Assembly (NCBI GenBank): GCA_002482545.1
Contig: DLGF01000008.1
Coordinates: forward strand, 35,109 to 58,946
Source: Sporomusaceae bacterium UBA7701
Lineage (GTDB): Bacteria > Bacillota > Negativicutes > Sporomusales > UBA7701
DNA length: 23,838 nucleotides
Reading direction: 5' to 3'
The translations under genes were made by a program, and so were the position numbers. The notes beneath the pieces were generated by a model. The model ran no database searches, was not told the DNA's origin, and saw nothing but the letters and a program-made list of their open reading frames with translations. Position 1 is the first letter of the stretch; each line of letters begins with the position of its first letter. Below are positions 1 through 6,727 of the stretch, in pieces.

Positions 1-110
1 GCCTTGTACCGCCTGTGTCTTTCTGCTAGCCAACTAACTGGCTGGAATGGCTCATATTGGTGGGAGCTTATGCGGAACCCGCCGCCGCGGTCCCCGGCGG
101 AAGTCCGGCG

Positions 111-425
111 TCAGCGCCGGGCGGGCTGTTTTTTCAGGGGCGCCGCCTTAAGTACGATTTGATCGGTCTCGCACGATATTTTAATGGCATAATCGACAAT
201 GCCCTCTTTATACAAGTTCAGCTTGAGTTTCAAGAGAGCCTTGCCGAGATCTTCCTGGAGCTCTGGCGTTATGAAATCGGCATAGGCTGAGTTTTTCAGT
301 TCGTTTTTCGCCGGTTTGACGGCAGGCTGAGCGGCATTGCCGTCGCTGGCGTGTTCAAAGCTGGCCTGTTCGGGCAAATCCCCCAGCATCTCGCTGTCTT
401 GCCGGTTTTTGGGTATTCTGGCCAT
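111..425 (-). CDS. Hypothetical protein, 104 aa
   Basis: I do not recognise a family. The ATG is preceded by a strong AAGGAGGG ribosome site about 7 bases upstream, which fixes the start. The first half (residues 1-45) is polar and probably disordered. The second half, from about residue 48, looks folded, with a Leu/Lys-rich amphipathic stretch (ELQEDLGKALLKLKLNLYKEG) followed by an alternating strand-like segment, and the C-terminus is basic (KKQPARR). No signal peptide or membrane segment is visible. The gene stands alone, with its own promoter-like -10 and a leader with an inverted repeat upstream. A GC-rich hairpin (CCGGCG/CGCCGG, 105-120) overlaps the stop codon. The good ribosome site and leader make it a likely real gene; the function is unknown. 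Confidence 0.65.
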   Translation of the reverse strand: MARIPKNRQDSEMLGDLPEQASFEHASDGNAAQPAVKPAKNELKNSAYADFITPELQEDLGKALLKLKLNLYKEGIVDYAIKISCETDQIVLKAAPLKKQPARR

Positions 426-453
426 TCACGACCCTCCTTTTAATGGGCAATGG

Positions 454-526
454 ACAGGACAGTTCCGGAAATACGTCAAGAAGAATGCGGAAGCATCCTG
501 TCCTGTTCTGATAAAAGTTTATTATA
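454..526 (-). promoter_or_regulatory. Promoter -10 and leader inverted repeat upstream of the 104-aa gene
   Basis: On the minus strand a perfect TATAAT lies at 521-526, with no convincing -35 at 17 bases. Just downstream, in what would be the 5' leader, ACAGGACAG (498-506) and its exact complement (454-462) form 9-bp arms about 35 bases apart. The second arm ends some 28 bases before the start codon, close to the ribosome site. It could be an mRNA structure or a pair of protein-binding half-sites. Confidence 0.4.
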
Positions 527-574
527 CGTATTCAAGGCAAACCCTTCTTTTTCTCTGACGGGGCGACTGATTGC

Positions 575-600
575 AAAAAAAGCCCGCGATGCTTCGCGGA
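575..600 (-). terminator. Rho-independent terminator after the four-Cys gene
   Basis: Read on the minus strand, CCGCGA (594-599) pairs with TCGCGG (584-589) around a four-base loop and is followed by a run of seven T (plus-strand A at 575-581). It lies 26 bases after the stop of the 61-aa gene, so it closes that two-gene unit. Confidence 0.75.
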
Positions 601-625
601 CCCTCTTTAAGCATATTTCGGCAAA

Positions 626-811
626 TCATCTTTTCGCGGGAGCCGGGTTTCGCTCCACAAACGACAGGCAGGCGTGGCCTGAAACCTGCTCGGTTACTTT
701 TGCCGGCGAGGTTTGGGATTTAAAACCCATGGCCCGGCAGCCGTGAGGGAAGGCCTTGTCCCAAGTTACATAATAATATTGGCATTTATGGCAATTGGTA
801 CCTTGTCCCAT
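626..811 (-). CDS. Small four-cysteine protein, 61 aa (often mislabelled uracil-DNA glycosylase)
   Basis: A compact protein with CxxC near the N-terminus (C7, C10), then YYYVTWD, FPHGC (C25), AMGFKS and SGHACLSF (C48). From memory, this pattern belongs to a widespread family of about 60 aa, in anaerobes and delta-proteobacteria, that databases sometimes label uracil-DNA glycosylase. None of the UDG catalytic motifs is present, so I would not use that name. The four cysteines suggest a zinc or Fe-S site. I start at the second ATG because AGAGG lies nine bases before it; the first ATG (820) would touch the ribosome site. It is the second gene of a probable two-gene unit with the 78-aa gene and is followed by a terminator. 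Confidence 0.75.
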   Translation of the reverse strand: MGQGTNCHKCQYYYVTWDKAFPHGCRAMGFKSQTSPAKVTEQVSGHACLSFVERNPAPAKR

Positions 812-846
812 GCTCCACATCCTCTGGCGCCTCCGGAGTGGGGGCG

Positions 847-1083
847 TTACTGCAGATCAAATTCGAGGGTGATGGTCAGCTCATTGCTTTCAGGGCGAAT
901 GCTGTAATTGGTGCAGTTGTCCAGAACTTGGCGAAAAACCCGTTGGCGTACTTTGGATTCCACGACAATAGCCGGAGTGCGGATGGTTACAAGGGCTTTA
1001 TTCCGGAAATTCTCGATTACGGAGACGTTGTTAAAGTTGTTTTTGATCCCTTCGAGGATTTCTACGAATTTTCCCCGGTGCAT
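847..1083 (-). CDS. Hypothetical protein, 78 aa
   Basis: I do not recognise a family. The protein is small and soluble, with no signal peptide, and has a mixed alpha/beta look: a helical N-terminus (GKFVEILEGIKNNF) followed by alternating hydrophobic segments ending in LTITLEFDLQ. The ATG at 1083 is chosen over an upstream in-frame GTG (1092) because AGGAGG lies eight bases before the ATG but only about two before the GTG. A near-perfect vegetative promoter lies 33 bases upstream. The next gene (four-Cys protein) starts 35 bases downstream with no terminator between, so the two are probably co-transcribed. Confidence 0.65.
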   Translation of the reverse strand: MHRGKFVEILEGIKNNFNNVSVIENFRNKALVTIRTPAIVVESKVRQRVFRQVLDNCTNYSIRPESNELTITLEFDLQ

Positions 1084-1115
1084 GGCCTGCACCTCCTCTG
1101 TGTGGCTGTATAAAT

Positions 1116-1144
1116 ATTATAAGCTTTAATCCGGTTTGCTTCAA
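1116..1144 (-). promoter_or_regulatory. Sigma-A type promoter for the 78-aa/61-aa unit
   Basis: On the minus strand TTGAAG (1139-1144) and TATAAT (1116-1121) are separated by exactly 17 bases. The -10 is perfect and the -35 matches four of six positions. It lies just upstream of the 78-aa gene. Confidence 0.75.
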
Positions 1145-1259
1145 AAAGCAGGTACGGGAGCAAGCGAGCGCAAGCAGCGGTTAGTTTGACCTTTCGGGGG
1201 GTTATGACGCTGTACCCAATAAGTTTGACTATTTTATTATTTGCCTGACTTGGCCATGG

Positions 1260-1298
1260 ATTACCTGGATGCTTCCCTTGATAATGCGTCCAGGTAAT
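1260..1298. repeat. Inverted repeat, 10-bp arms
   Basis: ATTACCTGGA (1260-1269) and TCCAGGTAAT (1289-1298) are perfect complements around a 19-base loop. It sits next to the larger hairpin at 1309-1349 in the gene-free stretch 1145-1375, where I see nothing coding. Its role is unknown; it may be an operator or part of a compound terminator. Confidence 0.4.
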
Positions 1299-1308
1299 GA
1301 TGACGCTT

Positions 1309-1349
1309 CAGGGTGAGGGGCCAGCAGAGACTGCTGGCCCCTCACCCTG
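1309..1349 (-). terminator. Long perfect hairpin downstream of the 98-aa gene
   Basis: Two 19-base arms (1309-1327 and 1331-1349) pair without mismatch around a three-base AGA loop. It begins 26 bases after the stop of the minus-strand gene 1376-1672, which suits a transcription terminator or mRNA-stabilising stem. No T-run follows on either strand, so classic intrinsic termination is not assured. Confidence 0.55.
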
Positions 1350-1375
1350 CTGGCGGCCCATGAGCTTCATAGCGG

Positions 1376-1672
1376 TCAAGTATCAATCACCGGCGTCGGG
1401 GCGGCACTTGCCGTCGGCAGCCCCGGCGCGTTGCCCGGAGTGGTGATTATGGTGACGAGATCAGAAAGGATAAGGGTTTGGGCTACTTGCTGAATATCAT
1501 TGGGAAGGCCTAGGTTGTCATAGAAATCAAAAAGGGCCGCAGTGAAAGCAGACCCTGAGCCGGGGGGCAGGACTAAGGTCGGCTGAGGGGCGATCAAGTT
1601 GGCCAAATTAGTGTACACAGTGACAATTACAATATCCTGGAGATCGGACGGGATAGGCCTCGGCGCTGCCAT
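1376..1672 (-). CDS. Hypothetical Pro/Ala/Thr-rich protein, 98 aa
   Basis: I do not recognise a family. The protein starts MAAPRPIPSDLQDIVIV. It has hydrophobic helical segments around residues 12-30 and 60-75 without a typical signal peptide, and ends in a low-complexity Pro/Ala/Thr tail (TASAAPTPVIDT). An in-frame extension upstream to 1876 exists, but AGAGGTGA a few bases before the ATG at 1672 marks the real start, and the extension reads through structured intergenic DNA. It is divergent from the 236-aa gene and ends before a strong hairpin. The composition would fit a surface or spore-coat small protein, but that is only an impression. Confidence 0.5.
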   Translation of the reverse strand: MAAPRPIPSDLQDIVIVTVYTNLANLIAPQPTLVLPPGSGSAFTAALFDFYDNLGLPNDIQQVAQTLILSDLVTIITTPGNAPGLPTASAAPTPVIDT

Positions 1673-1888
1673 TCTCTCACCTCTTAGCAGGGTATTCGGC
1701 GCAGGTGGAATATGTGCCAATATTGTTGCCGGGGCTTTCTCACATAAGCCGGCGGTGCCGAAGGCCCGGTCGCCTAAGGGGCGGAGACGAGAGGGCCTCA
1801 CGGGTAGAAAATAAGGCGGGAAAGAGGATATAGCTATCCAGTGGCAAAATACTTTTGGATAACTAGATATTTTCAAAGGAAGATGAGG
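1673..1888. other. Structured divergent intergenic region with palindromes
   Basis: This region separates two divergent genes of unknown function. Visible structure: GGCTT/AAGCC (near 1734-1751); AGGCCC/GGGCCT (about 1765-1797) enclosing CGCC/GGCG; and close to the plus-strand gene GGATATAGCTATCC (1827-1840, arms GGATA/TATCC) followed by TGGATA at 1856-1861. The GC-rich stems could be a structured leader RNA of the minus gene, and the GGATA elements an operator. I checked for known riboswitch cores (c-di-GMP, cobalamin, TPP, fluoride) and see none. Confidence 0.35.
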
Positions 1889-2599
1889 ATGGAACGCCAG
1901 ATTTTTTTAAGCGACCTGCAGGTTGCCAAGGTCCACTTTGCCGGGAAAGAGGGGTTGCCCGCCTGGTCCACGCTATATTACATGGAGCAGTTTTGCCTGA
2001 ATCATTTGAAGTTGACCACTGTCCAGCGAATCTGTGAACTGTTGGCGGCTGGCATCAGGGAAAACCAGATGGCTGTGGCAGCCTATTCGCTGGAATTGTT
2101 TCCCCCTGAGCCGATTGAGCGGACGGATTTTAAACCCGGCGAACTGGTGCCTTTTTCGAGCCGGGGCCAGGCGGCCGACGCTTTTTGGCATATTATCCGC
2201 CGCTACAAGCGGCCTGTGGTTCTGCTGAGAGACACCGAAACGGGTCAACAGACGCCGCTATATGATTATAACCGGCCGGAGGCGGCGAAGATATGGGCCT
2301 TTCAGGAACAGTCGCCGCCGGAAGGCGTTATTCGCGGCGCGGCCCAGGCGGCGATCGATCTTTTCTTTGCCAGAGAACGGGAGGACCGGGAGCGGCAGGC
2401 CCACGCCAATGAGCAGATCGGCCAAGCGGCCGACAATCTTGTCGGGCTCATCCGGGCCAGCCAGGTTATCGCCAGTCCCGTTACGCCTGAAGGCGTGAGG
2501 CGCTACGCCGAGGAACAGCTGGCGCTTCTAATGAACAAACAGGCCGAGTTGAATCGAAAAATCGGCTTGCGAATTGTCCGGGTCGATGAGGAAGGCTAG
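1889..2599 (+). CDS. Hypothetical protein, 236 aa
   Basis: I do not recognise a family. It is a soluble protein with no signal peptide or transmembrane segment. Residues 1-70 are helical; the middle (about 75-150) is mixed; and the C-terminal part, from about residue 150, is rich in Ala, Glu, Gln and Arg (LFFAREREDRERQ onward), consistent with long helices or a coiled coil. The start at ATG 1889 is chosen because AAAGGA lies eight bases upstream; an ATG six bases earlier (1883) is also possible, while the farther upstream frame (from 1841) has no ribosome site. It is convergent with the MFS gene, and the two share a bidirectional terminator. Confidence 0.6.
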   Translation: MERQIFLSDLQVAKVHFAGKEGLPAWSTLYYMEQFCLNHLKLTTVQRICELLAAGIRENQMAVAAYSLELFPPEPIERTDFKPGELVPFSSRGQAADAFWHIIRRYKRPVVLLRDTETGQQTPLYDYNRPEAAKIWAFQEQSPPEGVIRGAAQAAIDLFFAREREDRERQAHANEQIGQAADNLVGLIRASQVIASPVTPEGVRRYAEEQLALLMNKQAELNRKIGLRIVRVDEEG

Positions 2600-2601
2600 A
2601 A

Positions 2602-2628
2602 AAAAGCAAGGCGCGAAGCCTTGCTTTT
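2602..2628. terminator. Bidirectional terminator between the 236-aa gene and the MFS gene
   Basis: AAAAGCAAGGC (2602-2612) pairs perfectly with GCCTTGCTTTT (2618-2628) around GCGAA. The A/T ends give a U-run in both directions. It begins right after the stop of the plus gene and overlaps the stop codon of the minus-strand transporter. Confidence 0.9.
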
Positions 2629-3808
2629 ATGTTTCTGTAACCGGGGCGGACTTCGGCCGTCCGCGGACCAGGGTGACATAGAAGTGGTAAGTGCATATTG
2701 CGACAACGCCGGCCGAGAGATAGAAGAGGGCGGAATAGCCGAAGTGTTCGGCGACCAGCCCCAGCACGGCGGCTCCGAGTGCGCTGCCGACGTCGCCCGC
2801 CGCGGACAGGGCGCTGAGCGCCGCCCCCTTGTTGGCTGGGTTGGTGTGAGTCACCACATAGAGCGTCAGGGAAGGAAAGATAACTCCGAAGCCCAGGCCC
2901 ACCAGCAGCCCGGCGATGATAAAAGTGCCAACCGACGCCTTAAGCCCCAGCAAAAGGACGCAGAGGGCGTTCAGGACGCCGCCCCAACTGGCGGCCCGTT
3001 CAGGGCTGAACCGGCCGGCGATAAACTGGACGCTCAGCCGGGTGGATACGACGGCGATGGTGAAGGCAATGTAAAACAGGGAGTAATGAGGGATGTTGTT
3101 TGCCAGCGCCACCAGCGGGACGAAAGTAAAGGCCGTGCCAAAGGCAAAATTGGAGGCGAACAGGCACACGGTCGGGCTCAGCACGTCGCGGTTGCGGACT
3201 ACGGTCAGATAGGAGACGCGTCCTTCGCCCGGGCAGGGGGGAATGGATTGAGCCCGAAAGGTCATAATACTCCAGGCCGCGCCGAGCGCAAGGAGGCTCA
3301 TGATGACCAGCGGATAAAAGCCTGCGTAGGTATAGACGGTGGGAGCCAGGCCGGTGCCAAGGCCTGAGCCGATCATGGTAAACACGGTAAACAAAGAGAT
3401 GGCGGTTGCCATGTTCTGCGGTGTTTCCACACAACTGGCGAAGGTAATCGCCCCTGTTCCCTGGAAGGCGAAGGACAGGCCCTGGCAGAAGCGGATGGCC
3501 AGAAAGCCCAGAAAGCTGTCGGCCCAGAGAAACGCCGCCGCGCACATGCTGCCGAACAACTGGCCGCCAAGCAGCGACTGGCGGCTGCCCCTGCGGTCCA
3601 CGATCAGACCGGCCAGGGGGCGGATGACGAGCGCGCCGAAGGCCGATATGCCCATGATGATCCCGATCTGCGTGTCGCTATAGTTTTGAAGCTTGAGATA
3701 GATCGGCAGCACCGGAACCAGAAGATTGTTGCTGAGCACCGTGAGGACTTGGGATATGGCCAGACTTTGAAATTGGATATTGCGAACGAGCAGTGCGAAG
3801 CGATTCAT
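2627..3808 (-). CDS. MFS transporter, 393 aa
   Basis: A major facilitator superfamily permease, predicted to have 12 hydrophobic segments in the cytoplasmic membrane. The family signature between the second and third helices is visible as GLIVDRRGSR (about residues 65-75), preceded by IRPLAG. A central cytoplasmic loop (around SIPPCPGEGR) separates the two halves. Members of this type are mostly proton-driven exporters of drugs or small molecules; the substrate cannot be told. The start at ATG 3808 is set by AAAGGAAG about six bases upstream; the frame stays open to 3928 but has no ribosome site there. It is a single-gene unit ending in a bidirectional terminator. Upstream lie a palindrome and a Fur-like box, which would fit iron-controlled export (for example of a siderophore), but this is inference. 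Confidence 0.85.
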   Translation of the reverse strand: MNRFALLVRNIQFQSLAISQVLTVLSNNLLVPVLPIYLKLQNYSDTQIGIIMGISAFGALVIRPLAGLIVDRRGSRQSLLGGQLFGSMCAAAFLWADSFLGFLAIRFCQGLSFAFQGTGAITFASCVETPQNMATAISLFTVFTMIGSGLGTGLAPTVYTYAGFYPLVIMSLLALGAAWSIMTFRAQSIPPCPGEGRVSYLTVVRNRDVLSPTVCLFASNFAFGTAFTFVPLVALANNIPHYSLFYIAFTIAVVSTRLSVQFIAGRFSPERAASWGGVLNALCVLLLGLKASVGTFIIAGLLVGLGFGVIFPSLTLYVVTHTNPANKGAALSALSAAGDVGSALGAAVLGLVAEHFGYSALFYLSAGVVAICTYHFYVTLVRGRPKSAPVTET

Positions 3809-3839
3809 ATCATACTTCCTTTGCGGAATGGGATTGTGG

Positions 3840-3859
3840 TTTTTCACGACTGTGAAAAA
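3840..3859 (-). promoter_or_regulatory. Palindrome TTTTTCAC-N4-GTGAAAAA upstream of the MFS gene
   Basis: Eight-base perfect arms (3840-3847 and 3852-3859) separated by GACT, 31 bases upstream of the transporter start. A TACAAT hexamer on the minus strand just upstream could be its -10, which would place the palindrome at the start of transcription, as for an operator. The regulator is unknown. Confidence 0.45.
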
Positions 3860-4207
3860 ATTGTAGTATTTAGCCGAAACAGGTATATGATTATCATTCC
3901 GTCCGGGGGCGCGATTTCCTTCTTGCAATCAGGTGCGATTGTCCGGCCGCGAAAATGAAAACAGTCCGGACAAAGAGGGGAAAGGGCAGGGCGCTCTTGC
4001 CCGGGGCATAGGAGCCATACTCCTGCTAATTGAATTGTTGAATTTTGAAGGAACCCCGAAATATTTGTCAAATGAAGTAACAGGTATTTTTGCATAGGGA
4101 CCATGGAAGGGATGGCCGTACCGGCATGAAATCTTGGCCTGCTCTCGGATCTAGCACTCGGAACCGCTGTAGGCACACAGGGAGATACATAAAAGGGGGT
4201 TTCCGCG
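3860..4207. other. Intergenic region between the MFS gene and the first HD-GYP gene
   Basis: No gene is supported here. Besides the Fur-like box it holds an 8-bp inverted repeat TTGTCCGG/CCGGACAA (3939-3946 and 3966-3973), a GGGCA/TGCCC stem near 3985-4003, and a small AGGAG/CTCCT stem near 4010-4024. The last 140 bases form the leader of the HD-GYP gene; I looked for a c-di-GMP riboswitch core and did not find one. Confidence 0.4.
3887..3898 (-). promoter_or_regulatory. Fur-like box upstream of the MFS gene
   Basis: The plus strand reads ATGATTATCATT. The inner part ATGAT-N-ATCAT is a perfect dyad and equals the core of the classical Fur box (GATAATGATAATCATTATC); over 19 positions I count about 13 matches. 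It lies about 80 bases upstream of the transporter start, in the promoter region. Related metalloregulators such as Zur or PerR use similar sites. Confidence 0.45.
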
Positions 4208-5248
4208 ATGAAAGGCGTTCCTGTACAGGAGCTGGTGCCCGGAATGGTGGTGGCCAGGGAGGTTTCGACCGGCAGCGGCGTAATACTGCTGGAGCCTGGG
4301 GCGCGGTTGACGGCTGCGCAGATCGCCAATCTGCAAGTCTGGGATGTCTCCCACATCTATATTGAAACGCAGCAACCGTCCGCTGCGGGCCCGGTCAACC
4401 TTACCCGGGCCGAATTTATCGAAGAATACACCAAAACTATCGAAGCAATTAAGACGATCTTTGAGGGAATTCGTGAGCACCGGCAAATTCCCATTGCCGG
4501 ATTGCAGGCCATGGTGGACGAGACCCTGGTTGTGCTGGTCAATACGGTAGGGGTGCTGTATTACTTATATGAGGTGCGGGAGCATAGTAATTATACCTTT
4601 CAGCATTCCATTAATGTCGCGGTTGTTTCCGGGGTTTTGGGAAATTGGCTGAATTATGAGGCCGGCAGTAAGAACAGGCTGATTTTAGCCGGTTTATTGC
4701 ACGATATCGGCAAGCTGTTCATTCCTCTGCCGATCCTGGATAAACCGGGAAAACTTTCCCATGCCGAATTTGAGGCGGTCAAGAAACATCCGGAGGAAGG
4801 GCATCATTTGGTCAAATATGCCGATGAATTGCCCCGGGATGTCAAGATGGGGATCCTTCAGCATCACGAGCGCCTTGACGGCAGCGGTTACCCCTTTGGT
4901 TTTACCGGGAATGAAATACACGAGTACGCGCGCATTGTTGCGGTAGCCGACATCTATGACGCGATGGTGTCGGACCGGACTTACCGGAAGCGCTTGACCC
5001 CCCTCTTGGCTGCGGAAAAGATAACCGATCAGATGTACCGGCAGTTAGATACGCATGTCTGCCTGACCTTTCTGAACAACATAAAAAACTACTTTACAGG
5101 CATGTCCGTCCTGCTCAGCAACGGCAAACAGGCCAAAATCATTATGCTTGACCAGTTCTGGACCAAGCCGCTGGTGCAAACAGACAAGGGCGAACTTCTC
5201 GATCTTCGCCGCGGCGATGTCAAAATTGTCGACGTGCTGGCCACCTGA
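4208..5248 (+). CDS. HD-GYP domain protein (predicted c-di-GMP phosphodiesterase), 346 aa
   Basis: HD-GYP proteins hydrolyse cyclic di-GMP to pGpG or GMP using a bi- or tri-nuclear iron site. Residues 1-55 form a small N-terminal domain (ELVPGMVVAREV) found before many Firmicute HD-GYP domains. The HD-GYP domain spans about 115-290: H133 (FQHS), H165-D166 (LLHDIGK), H194 (KKHPEEG), H219-H220 in HHERLDGSGYP (GYP at 227-229), and D248 (VADIYD). All expected metal ligands are present, so it should be active. A beta-rich C-terminal part follows (about 295-346). No signal peptide, membrane segment or receiver domain is present, so it is cytoplasmic and its input is unclear. ATG 4208 follows AAGGGGGT. 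It lies in tandem with a paralogue 250 bases downstream. Confidence 0.92.
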   Translation: MKGVPVQELVPGMVVAREVSTGSGVILLEPGARLTAAQIANLQVWDVSHIYIETQQPSAAGPVNLTRAEFIEEYTKTIEAIKTIFEGIREHRQIPIAGLQAMVDETLVVLVNTVGVLYYLYEVREHSNYTFQHSINVAVVSGVLGNWLNYEAGSKNRLILAGLLHDIGKLFIPLPILDKPGKLSHAEFEAVKKHPEEGHHLVKYADELPRDVKMGILQHHERLDGSGYPFGFTGNEIHEYARIVAVADIYDAMVSDRTYRKRLTPLLAAEKITDQMYRQLDTHVCLTFLNNIKNYFTGMSVLLSNGKQAKIIMLDQFWTKPLVQTDKGELLDLRRGDVKIVDVLAT

Positions 5249-5498
5249 TCGCCGGCCGGTTGATTACGGCCCGACAGTAGCCGATGCCGTTCGTCATTAT
5301 GCGACACGCCGAAAAAAGGATTTGTCAGAAAGTTGTATAATTATTATGAAAAGAAGACTGTAGTCCGAATAAGAAAAGCCTTTATCGCAACAATTGCTTT
5401 CACGCGGGATTGGAACGGTTCGGCAGCGCTCTGAGGAGCAACCGCGGTATTCATTTTTAACAGTGGCCCAGAGAGTAAATAACTGGGGGTAGATCGCG
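5249..5498 (+). other. Spacer between the two HD-GYP genes with a leader hairpin
   Basis: The 250-base gap holds no gene. A TTGTCA element (near 5322) and a TATAAT (near 5336) are present but badly spaced relative to each other. A two-part stem, CGGTT (5416-5420) with AACCG (5440-5444) enclosing GCTC/GAGC (5428-5439), lies in the probable leader of the second gene. The length of the gap suggests that the second gene has its own promoter. Confidence 0.3.
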
Positions 5499-6566
5499 GT
5501 GGCTGCCAAGCTCAGACTCTATTTGCTGGAAGAAGCTAAGCCGGGCATGGTGCTCGGAGCCGACGTTGTGTCGGCCCGCGGCAAGATCATGCTGAGCGCA
5601 AACACCATCTTGACTGATGGGATGATACAGCGCCTGAGCTGCTGGGGCTTTACCGGCATTGTCATCATTGAGGACGACGCCGAGAGCCCGGCCTTGCGTA
5701 ATAAGAAGCGGGCCGACCGGGTCGTTTTTAATGCTCAGTATGATCAGACCGTCACAATCGTCAAAAAGGCCTTTGAACATATCCGGATGTTTAAAGAAAT
5801 TCCTTTCGAGCAAATCCGGGAAGTGACGGATGACACGGTCATGGCCCTGATCGGGACGCCGGGAGCGCTGGGCTATCTTCATTCCTTGCGCAGCATCGAC
5901 AATTACACCTTTCAGCATTCGGTCAATGTCGCGATTATTGTCGGCGTGCTGTGCAAATGGCTGGACCGCGGTGAAGAAGAGACAAAAGAACTGATTTTCG
6001 CCGGGCTGCTGCATGATATCGGGAAGGCGCTGGTGCCGCCCGAGATCCTCAACAAGCCTGGAAAGCTCACCCCCCCTGAGATGGGGATCATGAAACGACA
6101 CGCAACCCTCGGCTATGAGGCTGCCAGGAAGGCCGCTATTCTGAACCGCGATGTGCTGAAGGGCATATGGCAGCACCACGAGCGGCTGGATGGCAGTGGT
6201 TATCCGCAGGGTATTGGCGGCGAAGAAGTTGCTTTCAGCGCTAAAATTGTGGCTATCGCCGACATCTACGACGCAATGACGTCTGATCGCGTTTATCGGA
6301 ATCGCCTGACCCCGTTCGCGGCAATAAAGACGTTGTTTGAAAGCATGTTCGACAAGCTGGATGCCGCCATCTGCACCGTATTTCTAAGCAATCTGAAGGA
6401 TTATTTTGTCGGCACGGCAGTTAACCTGACCGACGGCCGGCTTGGGGAGATCATTTATATGGACGGGCTGGCCTGGGACCGGATTACCGTCAAGACTGCC
6501 GACGGAGAATGCATCGAGCTTCACGAGAACCACGATATCCAGATTGATGTCTTCTTCTACGCATAA
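5499..6566 (+). CDS. HD-GYP domain protein (predicted c-di-GMP phosphodiesterase), 355 aa, paralogue
   Basis: Same architecture as the gene upstream: an N-terminal domain (residues 1-60, EEAKPGMVLGADV), an HD-GYP core (about 125-295) and a C-terminal beta-rich domain (about 303-355). Ligands are complete: H140 (FQHS), H172-D173 (LLHDIGK), H201 (KRHATLG), H226-H227 in HHERLDGSGYP, and D255 (IADIYD). The two proteins are clearly an old tandem duplication, because the linkers and termini have diverged strongly. Translation begins at GTG 5499 with GGGGGT nine bases before it; no better ATG lies nearby. A strong terminator follows. It is predicted to be cytoplasmic and to lower c-di-GMP; partner cyclases are not in the window. 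Confidence 0.92.
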   Translation: MAAKLRLYLLEEAKPGMVLGADVVSARGKIMLSANTILTDGMIQRLSCWGFTGIVIIEDDAESPALRNKKRADRVVFNAQYDQTVTIVKKAFEHIRMFKEIPFEQIREVTDDTVMALIGTPGALGYLHSLRSIDNYTFQHSVNVAIIVGVLCKWLDRGEEETKELIFAGLLHDIGKALVPPEILNKPGKLTPPEMGIMKRHATLGYEAARKAAILNRDVLKGIWQHHERLDGSGYPQGIGGEEVAFSAKIVAIADIYDAMTSDRVYRNRLTPFAAIKTLFESMFDKLDAAICTVFLSNLKDYFVGTAVNLTDGRLGEIIYMDGLAWDRITVKTADGECIELHENHDIQIDVFFYA

Positions 6567-6582
6567 GGCAACAATTCAAATC

Positions 6583-6617
6583 AACCACCCGGCGGCAGCA
6601 TCCGCCGGGTGGTTTTG
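6583..6617 (+). terminator. Terminator after the second HD-GYP gene
   Basis: AACCACCCGGCGG (6583-6595) pairs perfectly with CCGCCGGGTGGTT (6602-6614) around CAGCAT, followed by a short T-run. Confidence 0.9.
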
Positions 6618-6645
6618 TTCCCAAAGAATTGGCAACAATCTCATG

Positions 6646-6675
6646 TTTACATAATAAATATACATGTGTTAAGAT
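6646..6675 (+). promoter_or_regulatory. Putative sigma-A promoter of the NlpC/P60 gene
   Basis: TTTACA (6646-6651) is followed after 17-18 bases by TTAAGAT (6669-6675). A TGTG just before the -10 could act as an extended element. It lies between the upstream terminator and the gene, giving a leader of roughly 45 bases that contains an ACCGG/CCGGT stem. Confidence 0.5.
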
Positions 6676-6727
6676 GAAGTAACCGGTCAGTCATGTCCGG
6701 TAGAAATAGCGCAAAGGAGGTCGGTGC

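Noticed and set aside
1..110. Partial gene at the left edge
   Set aside because: No frame shows protein-like composition or a ribosome site; only GC-rich stems are seen.
1697..1716. Second sigma-54 promoter on the minus strand (TGGCAC)
   Set aside because: The -12 element is missing: the sequence after five bases is CCACC, not TTGC.
2621..3367. Long plus-strand frame (248 codons)
   Set aside because: Antisense to the MFS gene; polar low-complexity shadow of a membrane protein.
4030..4207. c-di-GMP riboswitch before the HD-GYP gene
   Set aside because: The functional link made it attractive, but no conserved core of either c-di-GMP riboswitch class could be found in the leader.
5457..6179. 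Long minus-strand frame (240 codons)
   Set aside because: Antisense to the second HD-GYP gene, with no ribosome site.
6618..6727. c-di-AMP (ydaO-type) riboswitch before the NlpC/P60 gene
   Set aside because: Such genes often carry one, but the space after the terminator is too short and conserved segments are absent.
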